Assembly: GCA_025642065.1 (NCBI GenBank)
Contig: JAODUP010000418.1
Location: forward strand, 32,501-96,500
From: Paralvinella palmiformis
Lineage: Eukaryota; Annelida; Polychaeta; Terebellida; Alvinellidae
Reading direction: 5' to 3'
DNA: 64,000 nucleotides
Positions within the stretch are counted from its first letter, which is position 1; the number at the start of each line of letters is the position of its first letter. The notes beneath the pieces are model-generated. The model had not been told where the DNA came from, searched no databases, and saw only the letters and a program-made list of their open reading frames with translations. Below are positions 46,228 to 57,501 of the stretch, piece by piece. The position numbers and the translations under genes were made by a program.

Positions 46228-46620
46228 TCAGAAATAAAGATGATTATGTCTTAAACTGTTGTCCAAAAGGATCCACTCAGTCAATCTTGATGTTAGAAGC
46301 TCTGCATTAGACATCGTCAATCCGAGACCTCGAATCAAATCATCTAGTTCCTGCTGATTTTGAAAACGTGGTCTCTTCTTTTCTTCGTCAGATTCGTATT
46401 TAAAATGTTCACCTTCACTCACCAAATCTTTAGCAGTGGGTCTCAGAACAGGCAGTTGTTCCGAATGTGAAACTGGAGTATTGGATATGTGATATCTCCG
46501 ATTTTTCGTTCTCTTGAATCTTGAAATATCCAAGATACAGAAGTGGCAGTCATTCACTTGGTTCTGTGGTTCCCTCCATATTCGGGGTATGGCAAATGGC
46601 ATTGAGGGGTCAACCCGCAT
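46228..46620 (-). pseudogene. Repeat-derived ORF of the WREP/CxFC family found dispersed in invertebrate genomes
   Basis: A 130-codon minus-strand ORF. The start resembles a recurrent invertebrate multicopy protein: MPFAIPRIWREP, then DCHFC (the usual DCYFC), a Pro-rich middle, and near the end ELDDLIRGLGL and ELLTSRLTEW. These are hallmarks, from memory, of a transposon-associated or multicopy 'uncharacterized' family; function unknown. The upstream part of the family is not in frame here: the preceding reading frame is shifted at about 46610, and the expected Cys-rich N-terminal part is not seen. It is likely a truncated 5' copy lying between isomerase copies A and B. No introns are evident. 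Confidence 0.55.
46233..46238 (+). promoter_or_regulatory. Candidate poly(A) signal downstream of copy A
   Basis: AATAAA 753 bp after the copy A stop. It coincides with the 3' end of a repeat-derived minus-strand ORF, so use by copy A is uncertain. Confidence 0.3.
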
Positions 46621-46879
46621 TCATTCCTCGAAATTCGATCAACATGTACCACAAACTACATATGGAGCCCATGATTTGTCTTGATCCCCAAACCTCATGC
46701 CGGAGTATAATTAATAAACTTGTGCAAATTTCGAAGATACTTTGATTTCGTGCTTTACCTACCTTAGACCAATATAGAATCCACAAACGTAACAAAATGA
46801 ATCGCTAGAATGTTAGCAGCTTCCCGATGAAAATATTGTACACCTGAAAAACGCTAAGTTGACCTATGTACGTATAAGC

Positions 46880-46908
46880 CTATATATATATATATATATA
46901 TATATATC
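46880..46908. repeat. (TA)n microsatellite next to the HSE-like array
   Basis: 14 TA units ending 20 bp before the first TTCTAGAA. Confidence 0.95.
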
Positions 46909-46922
46909 CACAGATGGAGCAC

Positions 46923-47034
46923 TAAACATTCTAGAAAGCACTGGAACATTCTAGAGAGCCCTAGAACATTCTAGAAAGACCTAAACATAAAAAACATTGG
47001 AAGGTTCTAAGAAGTACCAAAACATTCCAGAAAG
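46923..47034. promoter_or_regulatory. Array of heat-shock-element-like sites on a 20-bp repeat
   Basis: Five TTCnnGAA-type units. TTC starts at 46929, 46949 and 46969, exactly 20 bp apart. 46963-46977 is a perfect nGAAnnTTCnnGAAn trimer; the unit at 46944-46956 differs at one base; two more imperfect units lie at 47000-47013 and 47025-47032. It lies about 2.9 kb upstream of isomerase B and 1.4 kb after A. Binding by HSF is inference; it may equally be a minisatellite. Confidence 0.4.
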
Positions 47035-47563
47035 CATCAGTTCCTAAATGATACTGGAATATTCGGCGCTTGGAATTTCAAAAATGTGGAATATTTTTCA
47101 AATCTTACATATAAGTAAGAAAATTAATACTAGAATCAAAGCGATTTCTATAGAGAAAAAAATGGAATAGTTAATAAACGCATCATAAAATAGATCTGAT
47201 AAAATATCTAGGAAACTATTTTGAAAAGGCCAGAATTAAGACGCTGATGAACTGTATTACGCGGTAAAAATGTTTAGATATTAAATTAGAATTCCATGGT
47301 ATATATACAGTCAAGGCCTTACCTCCATGGCTTTTACGGGTGGATTATGGAATATGGCAAGGCCTTTTCATGCTTGAGATTTTCATGATATCAATAGGCC
47401 TTATATGGGATGGCTAGCATCAATGAAAGAGGTGACGTACTTAAAAGATATTGTATATCACAAGAAGCCATGATAAGGATGATCCGGCTTACCATGTCTT
47501 TCTTTCTCTGGAGTCAACCTAATACAAATGTTATATAATATTTCGGTACTTCGTTATACATTC

Positions 47564-47662
47564 ACTTCGTCTCATTACCTTTGGAAATCGCTCAGCCCAT
47601 TTAGCCTACCTTGTGCACAAAGGTGGCCGTAAAACATCAATCATCATCATCATCATCATCTC
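47564..47662 (+). mobile_element. SINE-A 3' half
   Basis: CTTCGTCTCATTACCTTTGG through GGTGGCCGTAAAACATC and (ATC)n; 5'-truncated. Confidence 0.75.
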
Positions 47663-47849
47663 TGGAGTAGTAGTAGTATGTAGTAGTTGTAGTTTTTATA
47701 ATAATAATAATTAAAATAGTGTATAATTTATCAAGAATGATTACTGGAAGTAACAAACCAAAGGAGTTGTACAGTGATTCCCCTAAAGCCCAATTTGAAA
47801 TAATTAACCGATGAAAGTAACCTCTAAAAAGTAAATATTTAGACTAGAT

Positions 47850-48112
47850 ACATACTTTTCAAGAGACGACGGTCTCCTAATATTTGCCGACAATCTGTCC
47901 CAAGTGTGGCCTCCTCCTTCATTAAATGGACCATCACCTTATAATTTGAACCGAAACTCATATACTTGCATTAGTATCTGATTGAATGGCGTGATTTTGT
48001 ATTGGAGTTTACACAGGTATTCAGTTGTACTGCCATTGAAAGAATAATAAGCTGTTAGTAAATCTTGAAATGTATGCGCTTTATTACTGGCAGCCATTGT
48101 AGGTTTTGAGGA
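47850..48112 (-). mobile_element. CR1/L2-like LINE fragment, minus
   Basis: Ordered similarity to 59805-60080: TTTTCAAGAGACGACGG, CTAATATTTGCCGACAATC, CACAGGTATTCAG, AAATCTTGAAATG. Confidence 0.65.
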
Positions 48113-48844
48113 AAATTGAGCTGACGTTTTAAAATATTTGCCACTATGCGCGCTGTACCATTATGAAAGTATTAAATCGACAGCTTAATTAGCACACATC
48201 CATCGGCGAGTACGAGGTGCTTTATGATTTCAATGTTAAAACAATGAAGATTTCTAGGTCAAATCTTCGATATGGTGTGTTTATTCATTAAAGTAAATTA
48301 CCGATTAGCATATTACATGTAGATAAAACAGCTCGAAACTACAGACAATGGGTTAATATATTTGGAGATAACTTAGAACAAATTATATTATAATACAAGA
48401 ACAGAACCCCTTTAGTACACTTATCAACCTACCAAAATATATATTATGGTTGCACCTTGTACTTCGTAACCTCTCTCTCTCTCTCTCAACCTCGAATATA
48501 AATCACGTGATATCCTTATGTTTACATCCGCCAGACTCGTTGTTGGTACAAAGACCATTTATGTATTTGAGCAATGAATCGGTAAATCCGCCATCAAGAC
48601 GACTTGCAGTTAAATTACCTTCATCCATAAACCGACCAACTTCAGCAAATAATATTCTTAATTTGATGTTGAGTATTAGCTCGGACGGACCTAAGAACGA
48701 TTTTCACTTCACAGGTTACTGAATAGGTAATGTGCACAATCAATGACTCCATGTAACACTTCGATCTAATCACATGAATAACAAAAAAATAATAATAATA
48801 GTTGTCATACGTATCTCTTGGTTTTATAATTAATGTATAATTGG

Positions 48845-49054
48845 GAGTGAAATACGCACTTAGATTAATTTATTAAATCTATGATTTTGACAATGACAAA
48901 TGAACTTGTTCTTAACAATAAAATATATAAATATATATTTTTGATAGATCGTTATGAATGATAACGTATTATATATGTTATTGTTAAGAACAAATCCATC
49001 TGTCATCGTCAAAATAATCGATTTAATAAATTAATTTAAATGTATAATTCACTC
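48845..49054. repeat. Fold-back element (~210 bp imperfect hairpin) upstream of isomerase B
   Basis: Left arm 48845-48955 and right arm 48961-49054 are inverted repeats: GAGTGAA / TTCACTC at the ends, ATTAATTTATTAAATC, GTTCTTAACAATAA, and a central CGTTAT-gaatg-ATAACG. The left arm has ~17 extra bases. MITE-like or a dsRNA-forming locus. Confidence 0.78.
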
Positions 49055-49781
49055 TGAATATGCATCAGATGACATAACTGATATTCTTAATGAGTTGATA
49101 TGTATTAATTATGTTCTGTTTCTTATCAAGCACAATATTGCACTGGACTGTATAACCCAGATGCTGAATCAAACAATTGAACCACAAAATGAAATCATTA
49201 CGCGGAAGCATGACCTACGAAAACAATTCTACTAAATATGCATTTATTTATTTAATAATCAGCTAAATTGTATTACAAGCATATACCTAGCGAAGAACAG
49301 ACAGATAGGACAAAAGGGCAGTATATGGAGGAATAAAAACACTTACTTATTTACTTTCTTACCTTAAATGTGTTCGTAGCTACAAATTTAAGATTCTCGC
49401 TTCTCACCGCAACATTTGCCAAATAATCCTTATTTTGACATATAAAGTAACAGGCGGTGTAACGCGTTTGAGTCTCGGCTGTAGTATACTTCCTGTGCAT
49501 TGCTCTGTAAAAAGAACCAACACGTATTTGTAGAGAGTAAGTCGGGTAAGTCTTGACAACGAGGTAGATTAGTCTGAATACTTCTTAGTTACCCCTCGTA
49601 ATATAAATTAACTAAAACTGGTGCAGGTGTTCCGTCATATGTTTATAAATGTTGAAACGTTTACACTACTCGCATCTCGACGTCTAGTGAATACACCGCA
49701 AGTTACCAGATACGGTAATGCACTGCAATAATTTACCCCGTCGCCAACTTCTTGAATGCTGACCTAGGAGCATATAGATCC

Positions 49782-49848
49782 TCTCTCTCTCTCTCTCTCT
49801 CTCTGTATATGTATAATACATATGTATATATATATATATATATATATC
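49782..49848. repeat. (TC)n-(TA)n just upstream of isomerase B exon 1
   Basis: Sits in the polypyrimidine-side region of the presumed intron before the first coding exon. Confidence 0.93.
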
Positions 49849-49887
49849 ATTATTGTTTTGTTTACAGTGCATAGTCAACCAATCAAC

Positions 49888-50024
49888 ATGCAGGTGAAAG
49901 GTGACGGTGATTTTAAAGTCACATTTGAAAATGACGTTGCCATTATTACAATGTGTAAAGGTGAAAACAAAATCAATATTGAATTTATTGAACAGATGTG
50001 TGCTGCTTTGGACAAAGTTTTAGA
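49888..50024 (+). CDS. Isomerase-like B, exon 1
   Basis: 45 codons plus 2 nt, donor GA|gtaagc. The ATG has A at -3. The frame is also open upstream, but there it only reads a (TA)n microsatellite. Confidence 0.88.
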
Positions 50025-51820
50025 GTAAGCAATATTACACATCAATCAAATGATCTATGTATGATAAATACTACTCATCATAATAAAGTGAATGCAATAT
50101 AAACTTATTTCAGAATGTTTATCAGAACTGTTATTGATGTAATTTTCTAATTTTATGTTCTTCAATGTTTTACATATTGATACAAGTCCTTCCTATATAA
50201 CTCTATTACATCACTGTGCTTCATTTCTGATGGGTGTCGTTTCATGCCACGATTCTGGAACACAGTGATCGCCCTACGCCCGCATACATTAATTAGAACA
50301 TTTCTATACGTGTAAATTTGAAATCTTTGTATGCGTGTATTTGAATATCTCTAAACATGTGTATTTGTAGAAATCCAGCCGTCAAGACTGTTGTAACTAC
50401 CGGCCAAGGTCGTTTTTACAGTAACGGCTTTGACCTAAAATGGATAGCCGAGTTGGGTCTTGAATCTACGTTAAACTTTATGCGGAAATATTCTCAGATG
50501 TTGGCTAAAATACTAACATTTCCATTAACAACGGTAGCAGCAGTTAATGGTAAGCTTTCCGTGTTACAGATTTTGCTACGGTACATGTATAGTGTGTAAT
50601 GAGAAAAACCACATACTAATAGTGTGCATTGAAGTGGTATTTCGTATCATAAATTATTGGGTTTTAGGTGGGTGGGTGGGTGGGTTTTGGGTGAGTGAGT
50701 GCGTGAGTGAGTGAGTGAGTGAGTGAGTGAGTGAGTGAGTGAGTGAGTGAGTGAGTGAGTGAGTGAGTGAGTGAGTGAGTGAGTGCCGAAAGGTGCTTCC
50801 CTCAGAAAACATCGCACTAAAACAAGAAAGCTCATTTGAATCGAAACCTGTCTTAAAGATAGATAGCTGCTCTAAGGCGCTTTACAGTAATAGTATCCCT
50901 GACTCACACCTGTTCTAATCCAACACACATCTCAACTCCCAAGGAAGCATACAACGCATACTGTCAATATAGGTGCAAAGTGTTGCTCAAACACATATTC
51001 ATCACGTCCTGTCAGGTTCTTAGGTGTGACTAGTATCGAGTCTAAATTAAGCACAGTCACTCACTCACTCACTGACGCCGACAAAAACATAACTTATGTC
51101 AAAGAAAGGAATATGTGGCTTAAAATTACTAACAACTGGCCGATTCTCTATTCAGGATTTGGTGAAATATAGCTCCAAAGCATGCATATGGCTGTGTGAA
51201 TTATGAATATCGATTGAGTATTCAGTGGATCCCGATAGCTGCATGTATTTCCAGTTCTTTGTTCTGAATTGTTCGAATTATTTAAACTAAATCTGGAAAC
51301 TCTTATATTTATACGAAATTAATTATAATTTAAAAAAAATAAAACGCTCGTAGTCCCTATTTTCAGTTTGTATTGGTCAGGTTTTGTGAGACAATATTTT
51401 TAACAGTGAAACGAGTTCCTTACAGTTAGCTGGGACATCTATGAAGCAAAACTAGTAGCGCTGTTGGCCATAGACATCAAGCATCCGCGATCAAACCCCG
51501 GTCGTGCTATATCAGAAGGTTGTTTCGTCCTTCACTTTGCCATGGCCGATTTAGCCTGACATGTGCACAAAAGTGGACGTAAAACATCAATCATCATCAT
51601 CCTTCACTTTACCTCGGTTATCTCTAGAAATGGCTCGGCCCATTTAATTTACTGTGTGGGCAGAAATGGCCGTAAAACAACAACATTTATATTATCTTAC
51701 AACTAGCTTACTAAATGTGTATATGGAACCTTTCATTGTTCTTAAACATATATGTCAGTATCAGTCGCTAGGTATAATCCTATATCACTGAGAAATACAG
51801 GAAATCAACCTTTATCTGCC

Positions 51821-51876
<56 letters not shown>

Positions 51877-52408
51877 CCATAATTATTCATGTATTATTTC
51901 CTAGTTAGAGTATTATTAATTTATTCAATAAATATGTTTACAGTAATTTTACTAACCATTCGTTTCTTAATATTAATAAACTTAATTCGTTGTTTTGTTG
52001 TAATTGTTTTCTGATATTACTATCATATACAGGTCATGCTTATGCTGGAGCGGCCCTCATCAGTTTGGCTCATGACCATATTATCATGCAGACTGACAGA
52101 GGCTGGTGGTGCATGAACGAGGTGCACCTAAACCTGAAAATTCCGTACGACTTACTGGGACTATTGAAGTGGGTAATACTGGAAATTGGCATTCTCTGTT
52201 GCGAGTGAATGAATTAAAAATTGTTTATGGTAATAGATTGGACAACAAATAAGGTTGGGGAGGATGCTAATGATTGGCTTAAATATCAGCTATCTGGCAA
52301 AGGATTATGTATAATGATTATAGATGGGCATGTATAAGTCAGTGTGCAATGCACGCATCGGGATATATTGAGCACATCAATTAATTTAGTAATAAGTGTA
52401 TTTATTAA

Positions 52409-52447
<39 letters not shown>

Positions 52448-53720
52448 AAAAGTAGCCGCACATTAATTAGTTTTTTTCCGTATATATACCTCAGAAAAGG
52501 AAAATATTATTTGGGGTATTTTTATATTACATATTATTTGTACACCCCTTTAGAATGGTTCCTGCTAGTAAAGGCGTATATTAAATATACAATATTATTA
52601 TTATTAAATGTTTAAGTTTATATTAAGCGCAGACCACCTATGTTTTTTTCTTTCTCACTATTCATACGCAGAAGGAACCGTTGCCGCGATATCAACAGAA
52701 CGGTGTTAAAAAATAAATATATAATTATAGGAGTCTGTAGTGGGTATACCCTCATTGTTGATCTGCGATTCTAAATCCGGTGAGGAATGCGGCATAGGGA
52801 TCCAGTATTCAAAGAGACAGTTCACCCTCAGAAAATATTTTTTAAATATGTAATGCTTAGAACAGTAACCAAAAATTCCACAATAATAATCACGAAATAT
52901 ACCTGATATCATAGATATAGGGAAGTAATCCAAATTACTGGAGGGCCGCCATTATGGCTGCACCGGAAGCCAGATTCGAAGGCGGGAAGGAGAAAACTCA
53001 AATGCTCCGAGGTCACATGAGCTCTCGCTAGACTAACGCGGATTATAGTTGTTCTTGAGTGTTAATATCTCAGCCATTTTGAATCATCTTCCTCTTCGAA
53101 TGTTCATTCTGGCTCAAAATTAAATGGTTGTATGTCATTCGTGACGTAATTTTAAAGATGATTACGTTTTGTTCTGGAATAATTCTTTGCTCATACTTGC
53201 CTACATGCTCTTTTACGAGCTCTATAGACGTCTGGTCAAACTGCTATGTTCAAGTGGTCAAGTGTCTAGCTTTAAAATGGCGGCATCAACGGGCCATTAA
53301 AAGTCGATTAATCAGCACTTTGAACTGGGTTATTTAATGCGTTTACACATTTTGACATCATTTATGATATTTGTGAGCATAGCTGTATTAGTCCTGAAAA
53401 TTTGAAATGAAGATGGACTATCCCGTTAAACAATGGCTAATCAAATGATGGATTTTTGTCGGGTTTTTATTTTCAGGGAGAAGTTGTCTTCTGGACAAAC
53501 AGTTCACGAAGTGGTTGTCCTGGGTAAAAGGTACACGGCCAAGGAAGCGCTCCGATGTGGCATTGTACACGAGATATGCGCACCAACCGACCTGATGCCT
53601 ACAGTTTTCTCCTGGATTAACAACAATCTACCAAAAGCCGGATACGATAGAGAACATCTACAAACGATGAAAGAAGACTTATACAAGGATACGGTTGTTG
53701 CACTTAAGGCTAAACTGTAG
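49888..53720 (+). CDS. Peroxisomal enoyl-CoA delta-isomerase-like paralog B (crotonase superfamily)
   Basis: Exons 49888-50024, 50371-50549, 52033-52168 and 53477-53720 give 231 residues. A single crotonase (ECH/ECI) domain fills the protein, with no ACBP domain and no mitochondrial presequence. Key sites: GRFYSNGFDLKW (about 62-73, oxyanion hole), NGHAYAGAA (about 105-113) and RGWWCMNEVH with Glu135 aligned to the catalytic Glu of ECI enzymes. The C-terminus KAKL gives a PTS1-type AKL, so peroxisomal import is predicted. ECI enzymes shift cis/trans-3-enoyl-CoA to trans-2-enoyl-CoA so unsaturated fatty acids can be beta-oxidised; plant and invertebrate short PTS1 ECIs share this architecture. 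The middle gene of a three-gene tandem array. The start is the ATG after an acceptor (tttacag, 49867), implying an upstream 5' UTR exon. The exact substrate is inference. Confidence 0.9.
50371..50549 (+). CDS. Isomerase-like B, exon 2
   Basis: 179 nt, acceptor tatttgtag, donor G|gtaagc. Encodes VKTVVTTGQGRFYSNGFDL and ends in FPLTTVAAVN. Confidence 0.9.
50672..50785. repeat. (GGGT)n(GAGT)n repeat in isomerase B intron 2
   Basis: About 24 GAGT units, nearly perfect. Confidence 0.95.
51440..51682 (+). mobile_element. SINE-A-related compound copy in isomerase B intron 2
   Basis: A diverged head, a first 3' end (GTGGACGTAAAACATC plus (ATC)n), then a second partial 3' region ending GGCCGTAAAACAACAAC. 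Looks like two partial copies joined. Confidence 0.6.
51822..51872. repeat. (TC)n(TA)n in isomerase B intron 2
   Basis: Compound tract like that at 49782-49848. Confidence 0.93.
52033..52168 (+). CDS. Isomerase-like B, exon 3 (catalytic Glu)
   Basis: 136 nt, acceptor catatacag, donor AA|gtgggt. Encodes HAYAGAALISLAHDH and RGWWCMNEVH. Confidence 0.9.
52411..52449. repeat. (TAG)n microsatellite in isomerase B intron 3
   Basis: ~13 TAG units. Confidence 0.95.
52478..52612 (+). mobile_element. CR1/L2-like LINE 3' UTR in isomerase B intron 3
   Basis: ATTATTTGGGGTATTTTTA, TTTAGAATGGTTCCTGCTAG and an (ATT)n end; same 3' UTR as 4690-4825 and 59650-59770. Confidence 0.65.
52722..53426 (-). repeat. 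R700 repeat, most complete copy, in isomerase B intron 3
   Basis: ~700 bp containing both the left and right parts seen separately at 0.7 and 1.8 kb. No terminal inverted repeat, coding capacity or A-rich end was seen. Confidence 0.75.
53477..53720 (+). CDS. Isomerase-like B, exon 4
   Basis: Acceptor attttcag; 80 codons and TAG. C-terminal helical region ending ALKAKL. Confidence 0.9.
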
Positions 53721-54520
53721 TACCTAATAATAGAATGAGAAGAAAACTATCTTTCAAAACTGTCTCCTTGTTAAGTGTACATTGTTATATATCTGAAAAT
53801 CGGCTTTAAAATGTTGGTGCACTCAAAATGTACGACTGGATATTTCGTAATGTATCATAATTTATCCATTTCTTGGTGGCGTTTTGCTTATTTCTCTTTA
53901 ATAATCGTCTAGTCTAATTTTCCACTTGGAATACGTAAAATTACCAAATTTAATGGGGTTAATTTTGAAGGATAGCGTGTTATGTTCTGGGTGTTATTTA
54001 GAAATCTGTGTCGAGTTAATCCAGAATCATCCGAATTATAAAGGTTTCGCCGAGATATACAAACAAATGAGTGTTGTTCGTATGCCCCTCGGAAAATGTA
54101 AGACGTTCTACTGCGGTTGATTTAATGTTGATGTATGTATATGCTTATAGATATCGGTGTTTTCTGTGTTGTTTCATTCATTCCGATGAATCACTTTTAA
54201 ATGGTTTGCAAGTGCTTACATTGTTAAACACTGGCATCAAAATAATCATACTTTAATTAATATTTATGAAAACACGATACCATTTTGACTTGTGAAATGG
54301 TAATCAAAGTTAGCACAGGGTTCGAAACTAAAGTTCGCCTGACGTGATTGGAAAATGAACAAGATTTCTATAACTGGAGACGGTTTCGAAGAAACAAAGA
54401 TTATGAGTGCAAAACCTAAAGAGATAATTCCTCTGTTATAATAGAAGGTTTATCGACTTACCACAATTGAGTGGATTTTCTCTCTCTCTATGTGCGTCTC
54501 TGTGTGTGTGTGTGTGTGTG

Positions 54521-55003
54521 TTTTAGGGTACAATAAAGAGGCAACAAGCACGGAGTATCAACATATCTAAACATCCTTCGAGATATACCTCCATAAATCT
54601 AAATACAAATACAACTATACATACATTAATCTAAAAAAATAAAATGTTCCATACCTCCACATATTGATAAATGTATGCGTATACCTAAGCATGTGTCTGG
54701 TCTACCCGTCAGCCTGTGGGAAACTGCTAATTCGCTTTTCGTACGCGACAAATATGTCACGCCCACAGGAAAGCGGCTACATGCAGGCTACGTACAAAAG
54801 CGGAAGCAGGTAAAAAAACATACCATTTGATACCACAGCTCGGAGCAAACAACGCGTGCGTGTGGTTCAATGGTGACTTGCTACATACATATCATAACTA
54901 TTTTGACACCACAGTTTACATTCAACAGTAATTTTCTGTGGGCCAAAGAAACCTGTATATAAAACATTTCGACATCTCAGATGCTGACCTCAACTTTATT
55001 GTG
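54521..55003 (+). repeat. R450 repeat, third plus copy
   Basis: Starts TTTTAGGGTACAATAAAG after (GT)n and runs to GCTGACCTCAACTTTATTG; ~90% like the 38-kb copy by eye. Confidence 0.85.
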
Positions 55004-55186
55004 TGTGTGTGTGCAATACACGTTTTTTGTTGTCGAAATTTCCACCACTCTGCCGTTACTGATAACAGTCGGTGTGACAATAATAACGTAAAGGAAGTCG
55101 ATGGAGCAGCCCCCCGATTCGGTCGATTGTTTGAGGTAATAATCAGTTTTGTCACTTTGTTACCTGGCATACCGTTTCACTGGTAA

Positions 55187-55674
55187 TTCTAATACATGTA
55201 GTAATAATAATTCTTCGAAATATATGTGCGTAATTTAGCTTGTGGCGTCGAACATCGTCCATTTCACATCTGCGTTAATCGAAGCGTGACCAAGTTTGGT
55301 CGCCAACTACACCGTTGGAAATCGAATAACGTGAACATTTTATAAGCCGTTTTATTACACATCTGACACCTGTAAACAAATTTTCACCAGCAAACTATTT
55401 CAGTACATTTTAATTTTGGTTAAACATGATTTTTTTTAAATCTTATTATTATGTGTATAATTTACCTACAATACGACACCTAATTATTTAAAAGGAGCAA
55501 TTAATAGATTGTGTTTACATTGATTACCAGAGAATACTTGCTATTTGGTTCATTCCCACTGTCCACTTACGAATATGTTATTATATTGTGGCACCTGTAC
55601 GTATGTCTTTTATTCAATTAGAACATATCTCGCGCGCACACTATAGACATATACAAGGAGGTTATAGTCAGACC
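55187..55674. other. No feature seen
   Basis: AT-rich DNA between R450 and the GAATAC-rich repeat. Confidence 0.6.
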
Positions 55675-55815
55675 TAGGGTGAATACTTTACAATGTCTAG
55701 GAATACGAATACTTTCCAATCCCATGAATACGAATACATGAATAGAGAATATATTCTAATACGAATAACTTTGGAAAGTGTTCATGAATACATTCATGAA
55801 TACTTAGAATACTTT
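55675..55815. repeat. GAATAC-rich degenerate repeat
   Basis: Repeated GAATACGAATACTTTCCAA and CATGAATACATTCATGAAT segments; about fifteen GAATA units, partly as inverted pairs. Confidence 0.6.
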
Positions 55816-55999
55816 GTATATATTTTTGTTTAATAAAGCTATCAGATGAGGTACATCTCCTATTAAATAGGAGACTTTATAGATCCACGCCAGTACCAGT
55901 ACTAATTAGCACCTTTAATATTCACTTATTAAATATAGAAAAAGGTTTCCTTAGCCACTCGTAAGTTTTTCAATATGTGATTTGACTAGTAGCCTGTTT

Positions 56000-56150
56000 G
56001 TCCACGTGTCTATAGTAATGGGGCTAAAGTCCTGACCTAACAGTACCTGAAGGCTGTTCCGTTTTATCAGTTCATCTCATTACATTTGCTGTACATTCCT
56101 CAGTCATTTTAACCTACTAGGTGTGCAAGAATATGGTCACGAAATAAAAA
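56000..56150 (+). mobile_element. Old SINE-A remnant upstream of isomerase C
   Basis: Weak but ordered matches (CATCTCATTACATTTGCTG, CAGTCATTTTAACCTAC, GTGTGCAAGAATATGG). Ends just before the isomerase C first exon. Confidence 0.4.
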
Positions 56151-56214
56151 CATTATACACGTCATTTCAGCTTATATAGAAAGGCTTTGGTAGCTGCTGG
56201 CTGTCGGTATCAAA

Positions 56215-56348
56215 ATGACCGAAACTGACGTCTATTTCGATGTAGAGTTCGACCACGACATCGCTATTATAACGATGTGCCGAAGAGAGAATAAAATAAA
56301 CGAACAGTTTATGGAAAAATTTCATGCCGCACTTGACACTGTCCTAAG
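56215..56348 (+). CDS. Isomerase-like C, exon 1
   Basis: 44 codons plus 2 nt, donor AG|gtgagt; contains HDIAIITMCRRENKIN. Confidence 0.88.
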
Positions 56349-57466
56349 GTGAGTAACCTCAGATATGGACACGACACACACACACACACACACACACATT
56401 CTCCCTCTCTCTCTCTCTCTCTCTCTGCGTGTGCGTGCGTTTGTGCATGCGTGCGTGCTAGTTTCATGATACAATCGACCGAAGTCTTAATTCATATCAA
56501 AATTCCTATTACGAATGTGTAATACCAAATTTGTATTTTTCGGACAGCGTCGCACTTTAAGCTGATTGTTTCAGTCTGCTGTTGCTACCATTGCAAACAG
56601 TTGTGAATAATCATTATCGAATTATCATTTAAACCTATTTTCAGAAATCCAGCCGTGAAAGCCCTTATAACAACGGGAACGGGTCGTTTCTATAATAATG
56701 GGGTAGACGTCGACTATACTAATACTTTGCCTGACCAGGAATTGAACAACCTTCATGATAAATTATCATCTGTGTTTGCCAGAATAATGACGTTTCCTCT
56801 ACCGACTGTGGCAGCTATCAATGGTAAATAAGCTGCTTCTCCTACACGGTAGATTATCTTAATTAATTAGCCAGAATCTACATCAGATAAATAAAGCGTC
56901 GTCCCTTGTCCTACCAGTTAACAGGTAAAACTTCTGAACCGTTTGTTATTAACCAGGACATAAATATTATACACAAGTTATGTTAGTCATTTAGTCAAGA
57001 CCAAACGGCTTAATATCAATTGCATATATATATATATATATATATATATACGCTATATTTATCCTACTGCAATATTGCACATATGCCATATTATCCACAG
57101 GTCATGCTTATGGTGCTGGGGGTATTTTTGCCCTGATTCACGACCATGTTATCATGCAGACTAAGAGAGGCTGGTGGTGTTTGAACGAGGTGCATTTAAA
57201 AATACAAATGCGCCGTGATGTGATAATGCTGTTAAAGTAAGTAATATATATGTGTATGTGTCTACGTGCGCGTGTATACTACAGAATTGTCCTGAAAGAC
57301 GGTGCTTCAATGTGATCCGCATTTCGTATAGACGCAACTGTTGCAGGTCGCAGCGATGGGTTCTCCAAGAATCCTAAATTAATTTGATCCAGAGCAAAAG
57401 ATAACTCTTTTAAAGTGACTGCATGCTGCTCTTTTTTACAACAGTTAACAGTCTCATTTGTTTTTT

Positions 57467-57501
<35 letters not shown>

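Noticed and set aside
49822..49887. Upstream start for isomerase copy B in the (TA)n tract
   Set aside because: Lies before the splice acceptor at 49867 and encodes only microsatellite residues.
50647..50835. Minus ORF of THSLTHSL repeats
   Set aside because: Translation of the (GAGT)n microsatellite.
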